This document shows, piece after piece, positions 53,077 to 61,728 of a stretch of 64,000 nt of DNA. The notes under the pieces were generated by a model. It was given only the letters and a program-made list of their open reading frames with translations. It did no database searches and was not told the origin of the DNA. A program made the position numbers and the translations under genes. Source of the stretch: Candidatus Nanoarchaeia archaeon (GTDB lineage Archaea > Nanobdellota > Nanobdellia > Woesearchaeales > WJIZ01); assembly GCA_028279765.1 (NCBI GenBank), contig JANQND010000030.1, positions 1 to 64,000 of the forward strand, in the 5' to 3' direction. Position 1 is the first letter of the stretch. The number at the start of each line of letters is the position of its first letter.

Positions 53077-55151
53077 TCTAGCCTCGGTCGTAAATCAAAC
53101 AAGTATTTTCCGGTCAATTCATCGAAGTTCCCCTGCACCTGTAAATCCTGGATCCTGCGGTCAAGAAGATTGATCGCAGTCAAGTCAGCCGAAAGTGCAT
53201 ACAGGATAATTTTGTTACTCTCCATCTCCGATGCAGTAAAGGTATGATTATAACTTGAAGAGCCAAGCAGGAAAGAAGAACTGTTATATCCATCAATGTT
53301 CAGGGTTTCATCTTCTACTTTAATAGTTCGCTCAGGGACATCCAGTCGTCGCTCAGCAATAAGCTGGATCTCTATTTCATACGATCCCGGGCTCAACGTG
53401 ATATTGTCCTGATGAAGTGCACTATACTCTGCGAACTGAATATCGTTCCCTCTAATGATAGTTACCGTAGCGCTCTCATCCTCCAGCAAAAGAGACTCCT
53501 GGCCTGAATACAGCCAGTCATCACCTAACTTACTAAGTTGAAGTTTCCGTACCTCTAATGTAAACTCTTTTTGAGGAACCATAGAAACAGACAAACTATC
53601 TGCGCGATTCAGGGATGCATCATAAGGAATCGCTGAGGTCTCGTATCCCTCTTTCATAAAGGAAAGAGTACCTCCTAAGCAGACAGGAAGAGCAGTCTGT
53701 AACCTTCCTCTCTCTATCTTACCAATATAACAGCTATCAATACAAGAGTAGAACACATCTACCCCATCAACTGCACTGCCACTTAAAGAATCGTCAACAG
53801 AGAGAGTGATAGCCCCTGAGGTTCGCTTATTAAGGTCACAAAATTGAGTATCACCCGATTCCACTGCCGGCAAAGAAGTAAATACTGCAGGAAGTGGCCG
53901 GTTGTTTCGCATGTTGGATTCCAGCATGAATTGGAAAGTGTAGCCTTGATCATTAAACGCAGTAGGATCTTCAATTTCGACCAGCACAGGGTAACTCATA
54001 TCATAAGCAAATTGATAACGCTGAATTCCCACAGGAAGAAAATCAAAGAAGCCAGATTCCGCCTGGCAATTCTCGCCATCGCAATTAAGATCAAAATAAG
54101 GTTCCCATAGGTCGAGGTAATTAAAATTCACAGCCAGGTGAGTCTCGTTTCCCGGGATAATCATATCAGCATTATAGGTATTATCAATAAATCGGTTGCC
54201 GGTATTAACCTCACGATAGTTTGAACTGCCAACCACTCGAAGAAGGGGAGTGTACGAGGAGAGAATGGACTTTAGTGAATTCTTAACCTCGGATTTTTGC
54301 CAGCGTAGGTTGCTTGAGGTCTCGAAGCTGGAATCAGACATCGGCGGGAGCTTAGCTGTATCCTTCCCGGAAAAGCCAACAATCAGGTTTGCAGTGAACT
54401 TTTCTAAGAATCGGTATTCTTTTTGCAGTTCAGTGAGTCGGTGTGCCATGTCATAGATTGATTGGAGGTCCAGATCGATACGACTAGTAAACCGGTCAAC
54501 CTCAATAGTAGATCCATCTTTGGAGATTTTGAGAGGATAATTCAGATTCACACTAACATCTCGCTGGGCAACAACAGCCCCTGCCTGCAAAGAGTCAAGC
54601 TCCTCTACACTGAAACCAAGTTCTTTCAGAGAATTGAAATCGCTAAAACAAAATTCAATATTCTCCTCTATATATCGGCTAAGTTGTTTCTCAATAGAGT
54701 GCACGCCTGAAGTGGTCCTCAGTGGGATTTGCTTGGTGCTAAAGTCACATCTTCCCTCGCAGTTGTTTTGAGATTCCAGATAGAACCAGTACGGAATAAT
54801 CAGATCAGATCCGGAAGAGAACTGAACAGAGTCTCCAGTTGTTGGTGGGTTCCTTGGAGTAAGAGTGTCACTATACGCATAGCCACCTCGCTGTCCAAGA
54901 GTAACCAGCCCATTTATTGCTGTTTTCTCAAGACATTGTTCAACAAAAGGGCGAATAGGAAGCAGCTCTGAAGGAAGCTCCTGTACAATTCTTCCTGCAT
55001 CGTCCTCAACATCAGCCTGCTCATTTGATCCCCGCAGGACAAAGAACAACCCTAAGGAGAGCAATACAATGACTCCAAGGACCATAAATATACTGATCTG
55101 AGCTTTCCTTCGTGATCGAAGATGCAAACCAGAAAGAGGAGGAGGACTCAT
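53073..55151 (-). CDS. Pilin-like anchored secreted protein
   Basis: The 692-residue protein has a basic leader RSRRKAQISIFMVLGVIVLLSLGLFFVL, again an RKAQ motif before one hydrophobic helix, as in archaeal pilin-type signal sequences. The extracellular part has paralogous blocks to the 42718 gene: VEQCLEKTAINGLVTLGQRGG, PYWFYLES, YIEENIEFCFSDF and SYPVLVEIEDPTAFNDQGYTFQF. A Cys-containing carboxypeptidase-regulatory-like repeat lies near 455-520. Its ATG overlaps the stop of the ribbon-helix-helix gene, so it is the first structural gene of the operon. Confidence 0.78.
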   Translation of the reverse strand: MSPPPLSGLHLRSRRKAQISIFMVLGVIVLLSLGLFFVLRGSNEQADVEDDAGRIVQELPSELLPIRPFVEQCLEKTAINGLVTLGQRGGYAYSDTLTPRNPPTTGDSVQFSSGSDLIIPYWFYLESQNNCEGRCDFSTKQIPLRTTSGVHSIEKQLSRYIEENIEFCFSDFNSLKELGFSVEELDSLQAGAVVAQRDVSVNLNYPLKISKDGSTIEVDRFTSRIDLDLQSIYDMAHRLTELQKEYRFLEKFTANLIVGFSGKDTAKLPPMSDSSFETSSNLRWQKSEVKNSLKSILSSYTPLLRVVGSSNYREVNTGNRFIDNTYNADMIIPGNETHLAVNFNYLDLWEPYFDLNCDGENCQAESGFFDFLPVGIQRYQFAYDMSYPVLVEIEDPTAFNDQGYTFQFMLESNMRNNRPLPAVFTSLPAVESGDTQFCDLNKRTSGAITLSVDDSLSGSAVDGVDVFYSCIDSCYIGKIERGRLQTALPVCLGGTLSFMKEGYETSAIPYDASLNRADSLSVSMVPQKEFTLEVRKLQLSKLGDDWLYSGQESLLLEDESATVTIIRGNDIQFAEYSALHQDNITLSPGSYEIEIQLIAERRLDVPERTIKVEDETLNIDGYNSSSFLLGSSSYNHTFTASEMESNKIILYALSADLTAINLLDRRIQDLQVQGNFDELTGKYLFDLRPRLE

Positions 55152-55303
55152 TTTAGCCCCCTCTGTATGATCTGCAGATCATACATTTTTTGTTCCATAA
55201 GCTCGCGTGCAAGCATGGATTTCTTCTTGCCCAGCTTCTTTGCAACTTCATTCAGAAGCCTATCAATTTCGCGAGAAACAGTAATTCGGATTTGTTTATT
55301 CAT
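55148..55303 (-). CDS. Ribbon-helix-helix (CopG/Arc-type) regulator heading the operon
   Basis: The 51-residue protein begins MNKQIRITVSREIDRLLNEVAKKLGKKKSMLARELMEQKM: a KQIRITVS beta strand for DNA contact, then two helices with the SxxxR spacing of ribbon-helix-helix repressors. It ends in an ATGA overlap with the pilin-like gene, so it is translated with the whole surface operon. RHH proteins usually repress their own promoter; two palindromic boxes (55320-55330 and 55389-55401) flank the TATA box. It could also be an orphan antitoxin, but no toxin gene follows. Confidence 0.85.
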   Translation of the reverse strand: MNKQIRITVSREIDRLLNEVAKKLGKKKSMLARELMEQKMYDLQIIQRGLK

Positions 55304-55319
55304 TTGTCCTTAAAAGAGT

Positions 55320-55330
55320 ACTTTCAAAGT
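55320..55330. promoter_or_regulatory. Palindromic box 1, candidate RHH operator
   Basis: ACTTTCAAAGT is a perfect 11-base palindrome (odd centre) directly downstream of the TATA box and upstream of the regulator start codon, where a bound repressor would block transcription initiation. Confidence 0.5.
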
Positions 55331-55332
55331 CA

Positions 55333-55343
55333 TTATATATAAA
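55333..55343 (-). promoter_or_regulatory. TATA box of the surface operon
   Basis: TTTATATATAA on the minus strand is centred 35 bases upstream of the RHH start codon, giving an expected leader of about eight bases with an AAGGA ribosome site. Palindromic boxes lie on both sides. Confidence 0.6.
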
Positions 55344-55388
55344 TATTCTGTTTTTCATCATTAAAATAGAGGAAATAGGCAAATAATA

Positions 55389-55401
55389 TACTTTAAAAGT
55401 A
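55389..55401. promoter_or_regulatory. Palindromic box 2, candidate RHH operator
   Basis: TACTTTAAAAGTA is a perfect 13-base palindrome sharing the ACTTT/AAAGT halves of box 1, about 70 bases further upstream in the divergent intergenic region. A third palindrome, CCTTAATTAAGG, lies at 55457-55468. Confidence 0.45.
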
Positions 55402-55536
55402 CTAAATTAAAGTCAACTAAAGCATAAATAAAGACAGAGAAAAAACTTAAAAAAGCCTTAATTAAGGATAAATAAAGGATAAAGTAAGTATAGACGAGAA
55501 ATGGCTCCTTATAGATGAGCAGCAGCGAAAGAAAGA

Positions 55537-55545
55537 TTTATATTA
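55537..55545 (+). promoter_or_regulatory. TATA box of the 55566 gene
   Basis: TTTATATTA is centred 25 bases before the ATG at 55566 and supports that start over the ATG at 55515. Confidence 0.5.
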
Positions 55546-55565
55546 TCTGCACACACAGTGAAGGT

Positions 55566-56762
55566 ATGCCTGATCTCAAGGAATACATTAAAGACCTGCA
55601 AAAGCAAGGGTATCCCCTGCAATCAATCAAAGGAATCCTTCTACGATATGGATATCAGGAGCAAGTAGTTGATCAGACAATCTATAATCTCGATCACAAA
55701 CCGCAGTTCCACTTAACCCCTCAAGTAATATTAGCAGCACTCGGCGTTATCCTAATCCTTTCCGGCTCGCTCTATTTTCTTATCAAGCCACCACAGCAAA
55801 TACCTCAAAAGCTCCTCGATGTTTCTATTGAAAATATCCCACTCAAGATAAAGCCGGGAGAGGCGCTTGAAGCCGATGTGCTTTTCACAAACATGGGATC
55901 CCGGCAACGCTATGATATATTCACAAAGTATGAGATATTTGATACAGGCTCTCGTCGCCTCACCTTTAAGAGCGAGACACTTGCGCTTGAAGACCTAAAA
56001 AATAAGATAACACAAATAATCATCCCGGAAAATGCAAAGGCAGGAAGTTACGTGCTTGTTGTTACTGCACGCTATCAGGCAGAAATAGCAAAAGCAGAGC
56101 AGCCATTCGAAATAGTTTCAGAGCAGCAGCAGATTCAGCAGTCAACCTGCAGCGATGGCATACAAAACCAGGGCGAAGAAAAGACAGACTGCGGCGGACC
56201 CTGTCCTGCATGCTCAGCATGCATTGAAGAGTGCGATGATAATGACCCCGCAACAGAAGATATCTGCAATGCCCAGACGGGATTCTCCTGTGTTCACAAA
56301 AGAATTGCGGTCTGCGGCGACAAAATCTGTGAATCACCGGAAACAGATATCACCTGTCCAAGTGACTGCACTGCCCTTCAGGCGGTTTCTGAGGGCAATG
56401 TGTGGGACAAGCTTGATGAAATAAAACAAATGGCAAATACCCTCCCTCAGCAAGCGCTAAGAGAATGTGGCAACATTGAACCCTCTTTCAAAGATCAATG
56501 CCTGCAACAAGTAGGCACCGTGAGTCAGAATGCAGACATCTGCAATGATATTGAGGATGCAATGCGTAAGGATCGATGTTATACAGAGATCGCAAAAACA
56601 ACGGAAAAAGTAGTTCTCTGTGAGCAGGTAGCAGAAAAAAGAAGAGATTCCTGCTATATGAATTTAGCACTCAAAGAGCATTTCGAAGTATGCGGAAAAA
56701 TCAATAATCCTTATCAGAAAAGATCATGCGAGACGCTGCGAGATGCAAATCAATTTGGGTAA
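55566..56762 (+). CDS. Membrane-anchored Cys-rich protein
   Basis: The 398-residue protein starts MPDLKEYIKDLQKQGYPLQSIKGILLRYGYQEQVVDQTI, a small cytoplasmic helical domain found at the N-terminus of many DPANN membrane proteins. A membrane helix (about 56-76), a CARDB-like beta domain (about 90-190) and two Cys-rich parts follow: CSDGIQNQGEEKTDCGGPCPAC with CGDKICESPETDITCPSDC, then C-terminal repeats with Cys spaced about every 15-20 residues (KDQCLQQV, RKDRCYTEI, RRDSCYMNL). It faces the divergent surface operon and may share its regulation. Function unknown. Confidence 0.75.
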   Translation: MPDLKEYIKDLQKQGYPLQSIKGILLRYGYQEQVVDQTIYNLDHKPQFHLTPQVILAALGVILILSGSLYFLIKPPQQIPQKLLDVSIENIPLKIKPGEALEADVLFTNMGSRQRYDIFTKYEIFDTGSRRLTFKSETLALEDLKNKITQIIIPENAKAGSYVLVVTARYQAEIAKAEQPFEIVSEQQQIQQSTCSDGIQNQGEEKTDCGGPCPACSACIEECDDNDPATEDICNAQTGFSCVHKRIAVCGDKICESPETDITCPSDCTALQAVSEGNVWDKLDEIKQMANTLPQQALRECGNIEPSFKDQCLQQVGTVSQNADICNDIEDAMRKDRCYTEIAKTTEKVVLCEQVAEKRRDSCYMNLALKEHFEVCGKINNPYQKRSCETLRDANQFG

Positions 56763-56773
56763 TAGTAAAGAAG

Positions 56774-58861
56774 TTATCGTACGCGGGCACCATCGCCCAC
56801 TTTCTCAGCAGAAACAGTTTCTCCACTTGCAGTAAGAACCTGATCACTAACCATTGGCTTACCATCCTTAACAACAATTTTCGTTTTCAGGAATTCTTCA
56901 AAGCTGATTTGTGCAGAGTTATTCTCATAGCCTCCAATTCCAACTGAAGTTCCTGCTTCCGCATCAGTAGTAAGCAAGCCGAGCTTCTCTCCGCCATCTG
57001 CTGCGAGAAGCATTCCCTTGCTCTCTATTCCGCGAAGCTTAGCAGGCTTCAGGTTAGAAACAACAATGATCTTTTTTCCTTTCAGCTCCTCAAAAGAGTA
57101 ATGCTCTTTAATTCCAGCAACAAGCTGCCTTTTCTCGTCGCCAAGATCAATCTGCAAAACGAGCAGCTTATCTGCTTTTGGGTGTTCTGCAGCATCAAGA
57201 ATAGTGGCCACCTTCAGGTTCAAGGGAAAAGTTTTCTTCTCTTCAAGCTGCATCTTCTCAAAAAGAGTTGAGGGAACACCAATGCGATGCTTCAGGAGGC
57301 TAAAATTAATATCTTCCCAGCGAAGGTTTGGCTGGTCAATTTGCTGGCGCAGGCGATGAGCAAAATCAGGCAGTATCGGCTCTAAAACGATCGAGAGAAT
57401 TTTAACCAGATTGACACAGCTGCCAAGCACACGCTGCGCGCGCTCCTTTTCTGTTTTAATCAGTTTCCAGGGCTCATTATCCTGAAAGTACTTATTTCCC
57501 AGGCTGCTGATATGAAGAATCTTTTGAACCACTCCCTTCAAATTGACTTTCTGATAATCGTCCTTAATCTCTTCGCATTGCTTAATGATTTCTCCGAACA
57601 GGGTTTCATCCTCTTCAATACCGTCAAACGAAGAGTCAAAATGCTTCTCTAAAAAGGACAGCACGCGATAGCAAAAATTGCCGATATTTGCAACCAGCTC
57701 ATTATTTACGACATCCTGAAAATCTTTGAAATCCAGGTCAATGTCTGACATTTTCTTGCTCAGGGCCCTAGCATAGTAAAACCGTAGATATTCAGGATTA
57801 TAGGATTTCAAAAAGTCCTTAGCCGTGTAAAACGTTCCCCTGCTCTTGGACATCTTCTCACCATTCACCGTCAGAAATCCATGCACAACAATATCAGTAG
57901 GAAGATTAAACCCTGCCTCCATTAACATTGCTGGCCAGAACAGGAAATGAAAATAGATAATATCCTTACCAATAAAATGAATAATTTGTGATTCAGGGTT
58001 TTTCCAGTAATCCTTCTCTGCATCAAGATTATGTTGTTTGCAATAATTCTGCGTTGATGCAATATAGCCTACCGGAGCGTCCAGCCACACATAATAATAC
58101 TTATCCTCTTCGCTTGGAATCTTAAAACCGAAATAAGGGCCATCCCTGCTGATATCCCAGTCCTGCAAGCCTTCCTTGATCCAGTTCTTCACATAGTTCA
58201 CCATTTCAGGTTGCAGGTTCTTATTGGAGAGCAGCCATTTCTCAAGCTTATCTGAGAGTGCGCTGAGTTTGAAAAAATAATGAGAAGATGATTTTCGAAT
58301 AGGATTCTCTCCTGAGAGTGTTGAGTACGGATTAACCAAATCTACCGGCTTATACGTAGCATTGCAGATCTCGCACACATCACCATACTGATCTTTTGCA
58401 CCGCACTTAGGGCACTCGCCCTTCACATAACGATCCGGCAGGAAGCGCTTTTCTTTCTCATCATAAAAGTTCTCCACATCCTTTTGATAGATCAGGCCTT
58501 TATCGTTGAGTACATGAAAAATCTGATCTGAGAACTGTTTATTTTCTTCGGAATTAGTAGAATAGTAGGAATCAAAGTGAATATGAAATGCTTTGAAATC
58601 CTCCAGGTGCTCCTTATGCACCTGCTCAATCAGCTCCTCTGGGGTGATACCCAGCTCCTCTGCCTTAATCTGAATAGGAGTGCCATGCGTATCATCAGCG
58701 CAGCAATAGATCGCATCTTCGCCAATAAGTTTGAGAAATCGTACAAAGATATCTGTCTGAATATATTCCACTAAGTGTCCCACATGTATCGATCCGTTCG
58801 CATACGGAAGCGCAGAGGTTACCACAATTCGCTGAGGATTTTTCGTTTCGAAGGCAATCAC
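56774..58861 (-). CDS. metG: Methionyl-tRNA synthetase
   Basis: The 695-residue class I enzyme has the HIGH motif as HVGH at 26-29, an inserted zinc knuckle with CPKCGAKDQYGDVCEIC (about 150-170), the KMSKS motif as EKMSKSRGTF near 340, the anticodon-binding helical domain, and a C-terminal EMAP/Trbp111-like tRNA-binding OB fold (LKVATILDAAEHPKADKLLVLQIDLGDEKRQLVAGI). It charges tRNA-Met. The start is a GTG about 27 bases after a TATA box (CTTTTATAAAC), hence leaderless. Confidence 0.98.
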   Translation of the reverse strand: MIAFETKNPQRIVVTSALPYANGSIHVGHLVEYIQTDIFVRFLKLIGEDAIYCCADDTHGTPIQIKAEELGITPEELIEQVHKEHLEDFKAFHIHFDSYYSTNSEENKQFSDQIFHVLNDKGLIYQKDVENFYDEKEKRFLPDRYVKGECPKCGAKDQYGDVCEICNATYKPVDLVNPYSTLSGENPIRKSSSHYFFKLSALSDKLEKWLLSNKNLQPEMVNYVKNWIKEGLQDWDISRDGPYFGFKIPSEEDKYYYVWLDAPVGYIASTQNYCKQHNLDAEKDYWKNPESQIIHFIGKDIIYFHFLFWPAMLMEAGFNLPTDIVVHGFLTVNGEKMSKSRGTFYTAKDFLKSYNPEYLRFYYARALSKKMSDIDLDFKDFQDVVNNELVANIGNFCYRVLSFLEKHFDSSFDGIEEDETLFGEIIKQCEEIKDDYQKVNLKGVVQKILHISSLGNKYFQDNEPWKLIKTEKERAQRVLGSCVNLVKILSIVLEPILPDFAHRLRQQIDQPNLRWEDINFSLLKHRIGVPSTLFEKMQLEEKKTFPLNLKVATILDAAEHPKADKLLVLQIDLGDEKRQLVAGIKEHYSFEELKGKKIIVVSNLKPAKLRGIESKGMLLAADGGEKLGLLTTDAEAGTSVGIGGYENNSAQISFEEFLKTKIVVKDGKPMVSDQVLTASGETVSAEKVGDGARVR

Positions 58862-58946
58862 CTAAACAAAGAATGGAGAAAGTGTTTATAAAAGTTTATA
58901 ATGGATATACATAAATAAGTGTCAAATTTTAAACTAAATAATCGAA

Positions 58947-60359
58947 TTAGGTGCCTTTTTGAATGGAGAGATGATATTTACTTTCATGTACACTGAAATC
59001 TTTAGGGACACTTCCCTCAGAGATGGAAGCAGAAAGAAGTTCATTATAGTCATCTCTTCTCACTGTTAAATTAAGTATGTTTCTCCTATCAATAGTCATG
59101 CCAGGATAAAGTTCTTTGACTTCATCGCCAAGGAGTTGGAGCATTGCATCTGGTATAAGCTTATTTGCAATTTTACCTTGAAGCATTCCTGAAACATACT
59201 GCATGCGAATAACATCCTCTCCAGTATGCTCCTTGATGTATTTAGTGTCTTTTTCTAGAACAGTATCAAATCCCAGCTGTTGTGCAGCGTACTCTAGGAG
59301 CTTAAAATTGACAGGAGAAGAAATCTGTCCAGCAAAAATAGAGTAAGCCTCCAATGGTTTCTCAAGTGAGTCAAAACCATAGTCAAAAATATCTACTTTC
59401 ACCTTCTTTTTTTGACGAATATTCCACAGAAAATCAATTGCTTCTAAAGGGATACTCACTGCTACTGGATCAGCCGGGTCCATTCCATCAATCTCAGCTA
59501 ATTGACTTTGATAGAGTTGCAAAATAGGGGAAGCGAATTCCTTGAATGGTCCGGAAGCTCTTTGCCAATAAGTTCGAAAAAAATAGGGTTGTAGATCCTC
59601 CTGAACAAATTGCTTTTCTGCCACCACAAGAGAAGCCAAAAATGAGGGGTAAACATCGTTCAGTTTTTCCCATTGGTTAGGGTCACTAAAATAGGACATG
59701 ATTTGTGAGGAAGTATAGTCCCGTGCTCCCTCGTTTGACAATAGAAGATCAGTTTCTTTAGTAAACTTTCCCATATTCAACCTTCTCTTTCCGACTTTGC
59801 CTTTACTTGGAAAATCACCCTCTTTCATCGCAAGGGTAACAGTCAGGTTATATGGCTTACCTTCATGCATAGTAAAGAAATCAGTAAATGTATCGTCAAA
59901 TAATTCAACAACAACTACCTCCAAAGGGTCCTCTGTTACTTTTGCTGGGAATTCAGAAAGAGAGTTTCGTTGAAAATCAATGTCGTAAGGCTCAATGTCC
60001 TGCTTGTGCAATATAAATGATGAATCAGAAAAATCATGGCAAACATAATGTGGCTTCTTTCCTAATTCCTGTGCATGGTCAAGAAAAGCAGTAGCAAAAG
60101 CGAAATTTCCAGGCCCTATTTCATGAACTATCTCAGAAATGCCTTCTTTAGAATGAGATGCCGCTTGCGCCCTTGCAAGCATAGGTTCTTGACCCAATGT
60201 TCCCAATAATGTCAAAGGAGATTCCTCCATAGTATAGAAAAGAGAGTTTACTTTAGATTGTAGAATTGAAAGAGGAATGGAGATATCAGTCTTTACCCAT
60301 TTCTGATTATATCGGGATGGTAAAAATAGTCCTCTATGCTTAGTATATGATTCATCCAT
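58947..60359 (-). CDS. MidA/NDUFAF7-like SAM methyltransferase-fold protein
   Basis: The 470-residue protein carries IVHEIGPGNFAFATAFLDHA (about 77-96), a motif I with the E-GPG pattern of MidA-family methyltransferases, then HYVCHDFSDSSFILHKQ and VVVVELFDDTFTDFF, corresponding to the acidic strand 2 and the vhELFD motif of the family. KVDIFDYGF follows later. MidA homologs methylate Arg on complex I subunits in mitochondria and proteins of unknown identity in bacteria; complex I is not in evidence here. The C-terminal half is unlike known members, so the family call is tentative. Confidence 0.6.
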   Translation of the reverse strand: MDESYTKHRGLFLPSRYNQKWVKTDISIPLSILQSKVNSLFYTMEESPLTLLGTLGQEPMLARAQAASHSKEGISEIVHEIGPGNFAFATAFLDHAQELGKKPHYVCHDFSDSSFILHKQDIEPYDIDFQRNSLSEFPAKVTEDPLEVVVVELFDDTFTDFFTMHEGKPYNLTVTLAMKEGDFPSKGKVGKRRLNMGKFTKETDLLLSNEGARDYTSSQIMSYFSDPNQWEKLNDVYPSFLASLVVAEKQFVQEDLQPYFFRTYWQRASGPFKEFASPILQLYQSQLAEIDGMDPADPVAVSIPLEAIDFLWNIRQKKKVKVDIFDYGFDSLEKPLEAYSIFAGQISSPVNFKLLEYAAQQLGFDTVLEKDTKYIKEHTGEDVIRMQYVSGMLQGKIANKLIPDAMLQLLGDEVKELYPGMTIDRRNILNLTVRRDDYNELLSASISEGSVPKDFSVHESKYHLSIQKGT

Positions 60360-60416
60360 ACATAGGAAATCACAGATATACTTTTAAGATTTTCCTATTT
60401 TACTACTCAAAAGAAA

Positions 60417-60818
60417 CTACTTCTTCGGCTCTTTCATCTTCTTCGTAATCGGAATCTTCTCATTGCAGTCATTACATTGAAAAACATATGCATCCACACC
60501 CTTGAACTTTTTCCGTTTGTAGGGCGTGGTTGTCTCTCCACTTTTTCCACAATGAGGACAGGTATACTGCACGTTCATACTCAAAGTTGGTTCAAACTCC
60601 TCCTTTGGGACCGAATAATCACAAGAAGGACACACATATTCTGAAGACCGGGTCTTAACCTTTCCCGTTTTACTATCCACTGGCTTTCCTATTTTAGCCT
60701 TGCCGCAGGATGGGCAATCAGGCCTGAAAACCCAGGCAACAACTCTTCCATTATTATCTAACGTTCTTCTGCTAAAATAGAAGCATTCATCCATTGAATC
60801 TGGCATTGTTATGGTCAT
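60417..60818 (-). CDS. Small zinc-ribbon protein
   Basis: The 133-residue protein has four CxxC pairs: CPSCGKAKIG, CPSCDYSVP, CPHCGKSGE and CNDCNEKIP, enough for two zinc ribbons separated by a basic linker. Its N-terminus (ECFYFSRRTLDNNGRVVAWVFRPDCPSC) is a conserved beta part. Such proteins are common in archaeal translation, tRNA or nucleic-acid contexts, but no specific role is assured. A GGTGA ribosome site precedes the ATG. Confidence 0.7.
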   Translation of the reverse strand: MTITMPDSMDECFYFSRRTLDNNGRVVAWVFRPDCPSCGKAKIGKPVDSKTGKVKTRSSEYVCPSCDYSVPKEEFEPTLSMNVQYTCPHCGKSGETTTPYKRKKFKGVDAYVFQCNDCNEKIPITKKMKEPKK

Positions 60819-60864
60819 TCATTTCACCAATTTTTATTTTAAAGGGAGTAGTATTAAAGGTTTA

Positions 60865-61728
60865 TTATTTTGATTGGTATATCAGTGTTCTTATTTGGTC
60901 TATGCGCCTCATTATTTCTTCATCAAACACCATAGGTGCTCCATCAAGTTGTTGTTTAAGTGGATCCCCAAAGGAAAAGTTTTTTAGGATATCAGAAGTC
61001 CAGCCGGGATAGGCAACAGAATGAGAGAATTTGTTTCTAGTATCCCAAAATTGCCATGCGTATCTGTTTGTCGTTTTAGTTTTTAAGATTTCTTCTTGAT
61101 CTTGCGCCGTTATAATATTACTTCCCTGATTGGATTCTTCACTTAGTGTGACTGCACCCTTCTCGTAAATAGATACTGCGTTTATATTAAAGAGAAAATG
61201 AACTCTTGGTTCTGAATGTAAGTTAAGATATTTAACTAATTCTGCCATTCCACTCCCAATATTAGACTCCTTGTCAATAATTGGTTCCTCTTTATTACGA
61301 GACATTCTCTGGTTAGGATCATAAATCATTTTAAAATTGTGTTCAAACAATTCACGCAGTTCCCCCACCATCCTTTCTTGTCCCAGATTTGTTTTTGCCA
61401 GTTTTATCAATGTTTGTCCTATTAAGCTCCTATAGATTTCCGTTTTGTCCTTCTTATACTGGTACGTTTCTTTATCATACTGCATCCAAACATGGCTCTC
61501 ATCAAGAGGGAAATGCAGAAGTGGGATCTCCCAATCTCCACTAATCTCTTCTGCCTTATCAAAAAGCTCATTAAAGGCACCGTTTGCATCATCTCCATAC
61601 TTTTTTAGCAGGAGTGGGCGAGAATAATGTTCTTGGCTAGTAACGGAGGCATACAATTGATCTGCTAATTTTCCCAGATTATCTCTATCTATCTCCCCAG
61701 CGCTAGAAAGCAAGGTCATATCGTTCAT
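60865..61728 (-). CDS. Protein of unknown function
   Basis: The 287-residue soluble protein has no signal peptide or membrane helix and no recognised motif. It is mixed alpha/beta with an Asp/Asn/Gln-rich middle (MSRNKEEPIIDKESNIGSGM) and ends in a helix EEIMRRIDQIRTLIYQSK. Its ATG overlaps the stop of the PLP-fold gene by four bases, so the two are cotranslated and may act in the same pathway. Confidence 0.6.
   Translation of the reverse strand: MNDMTLLSSAGEIDRDNLGKLADQLYASVTSQEHYSRPLLLKKYGDDANGAFNELFDKAEEISGDWEIPLLHFPLDESHVWMQYDKETYQYKKDKTEIYRSLIGQTLIKLAKTNLGQERMVGELRELFEHNFKMIYDPNQRMSRNKEEPIIDKESNIGSGMAELVKYLNLHSEPRVHFLFNINAVSIYEKGAVTLSEESNQGSNIITAQDQEEILKTKTTNRYAWQFWDTRNKFSHSVAYPGWTSDILKNFSFGDPLKQQLDGAPMVFDEEIMRRIDQIRTLIYQSK

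Noticed and set aside
55148-55303. Antitoxin of a toxin-antitoxin pair
   Set aside because: The RHH protein could be one, but the overlapping downstream gene is a 692-residue secreted protein and no toxin-like gene is adjacent.
55501-55518. Five-codon leader peptide overlapping an ATG at 55515
   Set aside because: The TATA box at 55537-55545 points to the ATG at 55566 as the real leaderless start, so the mini-frame lies upstream of the transcript.
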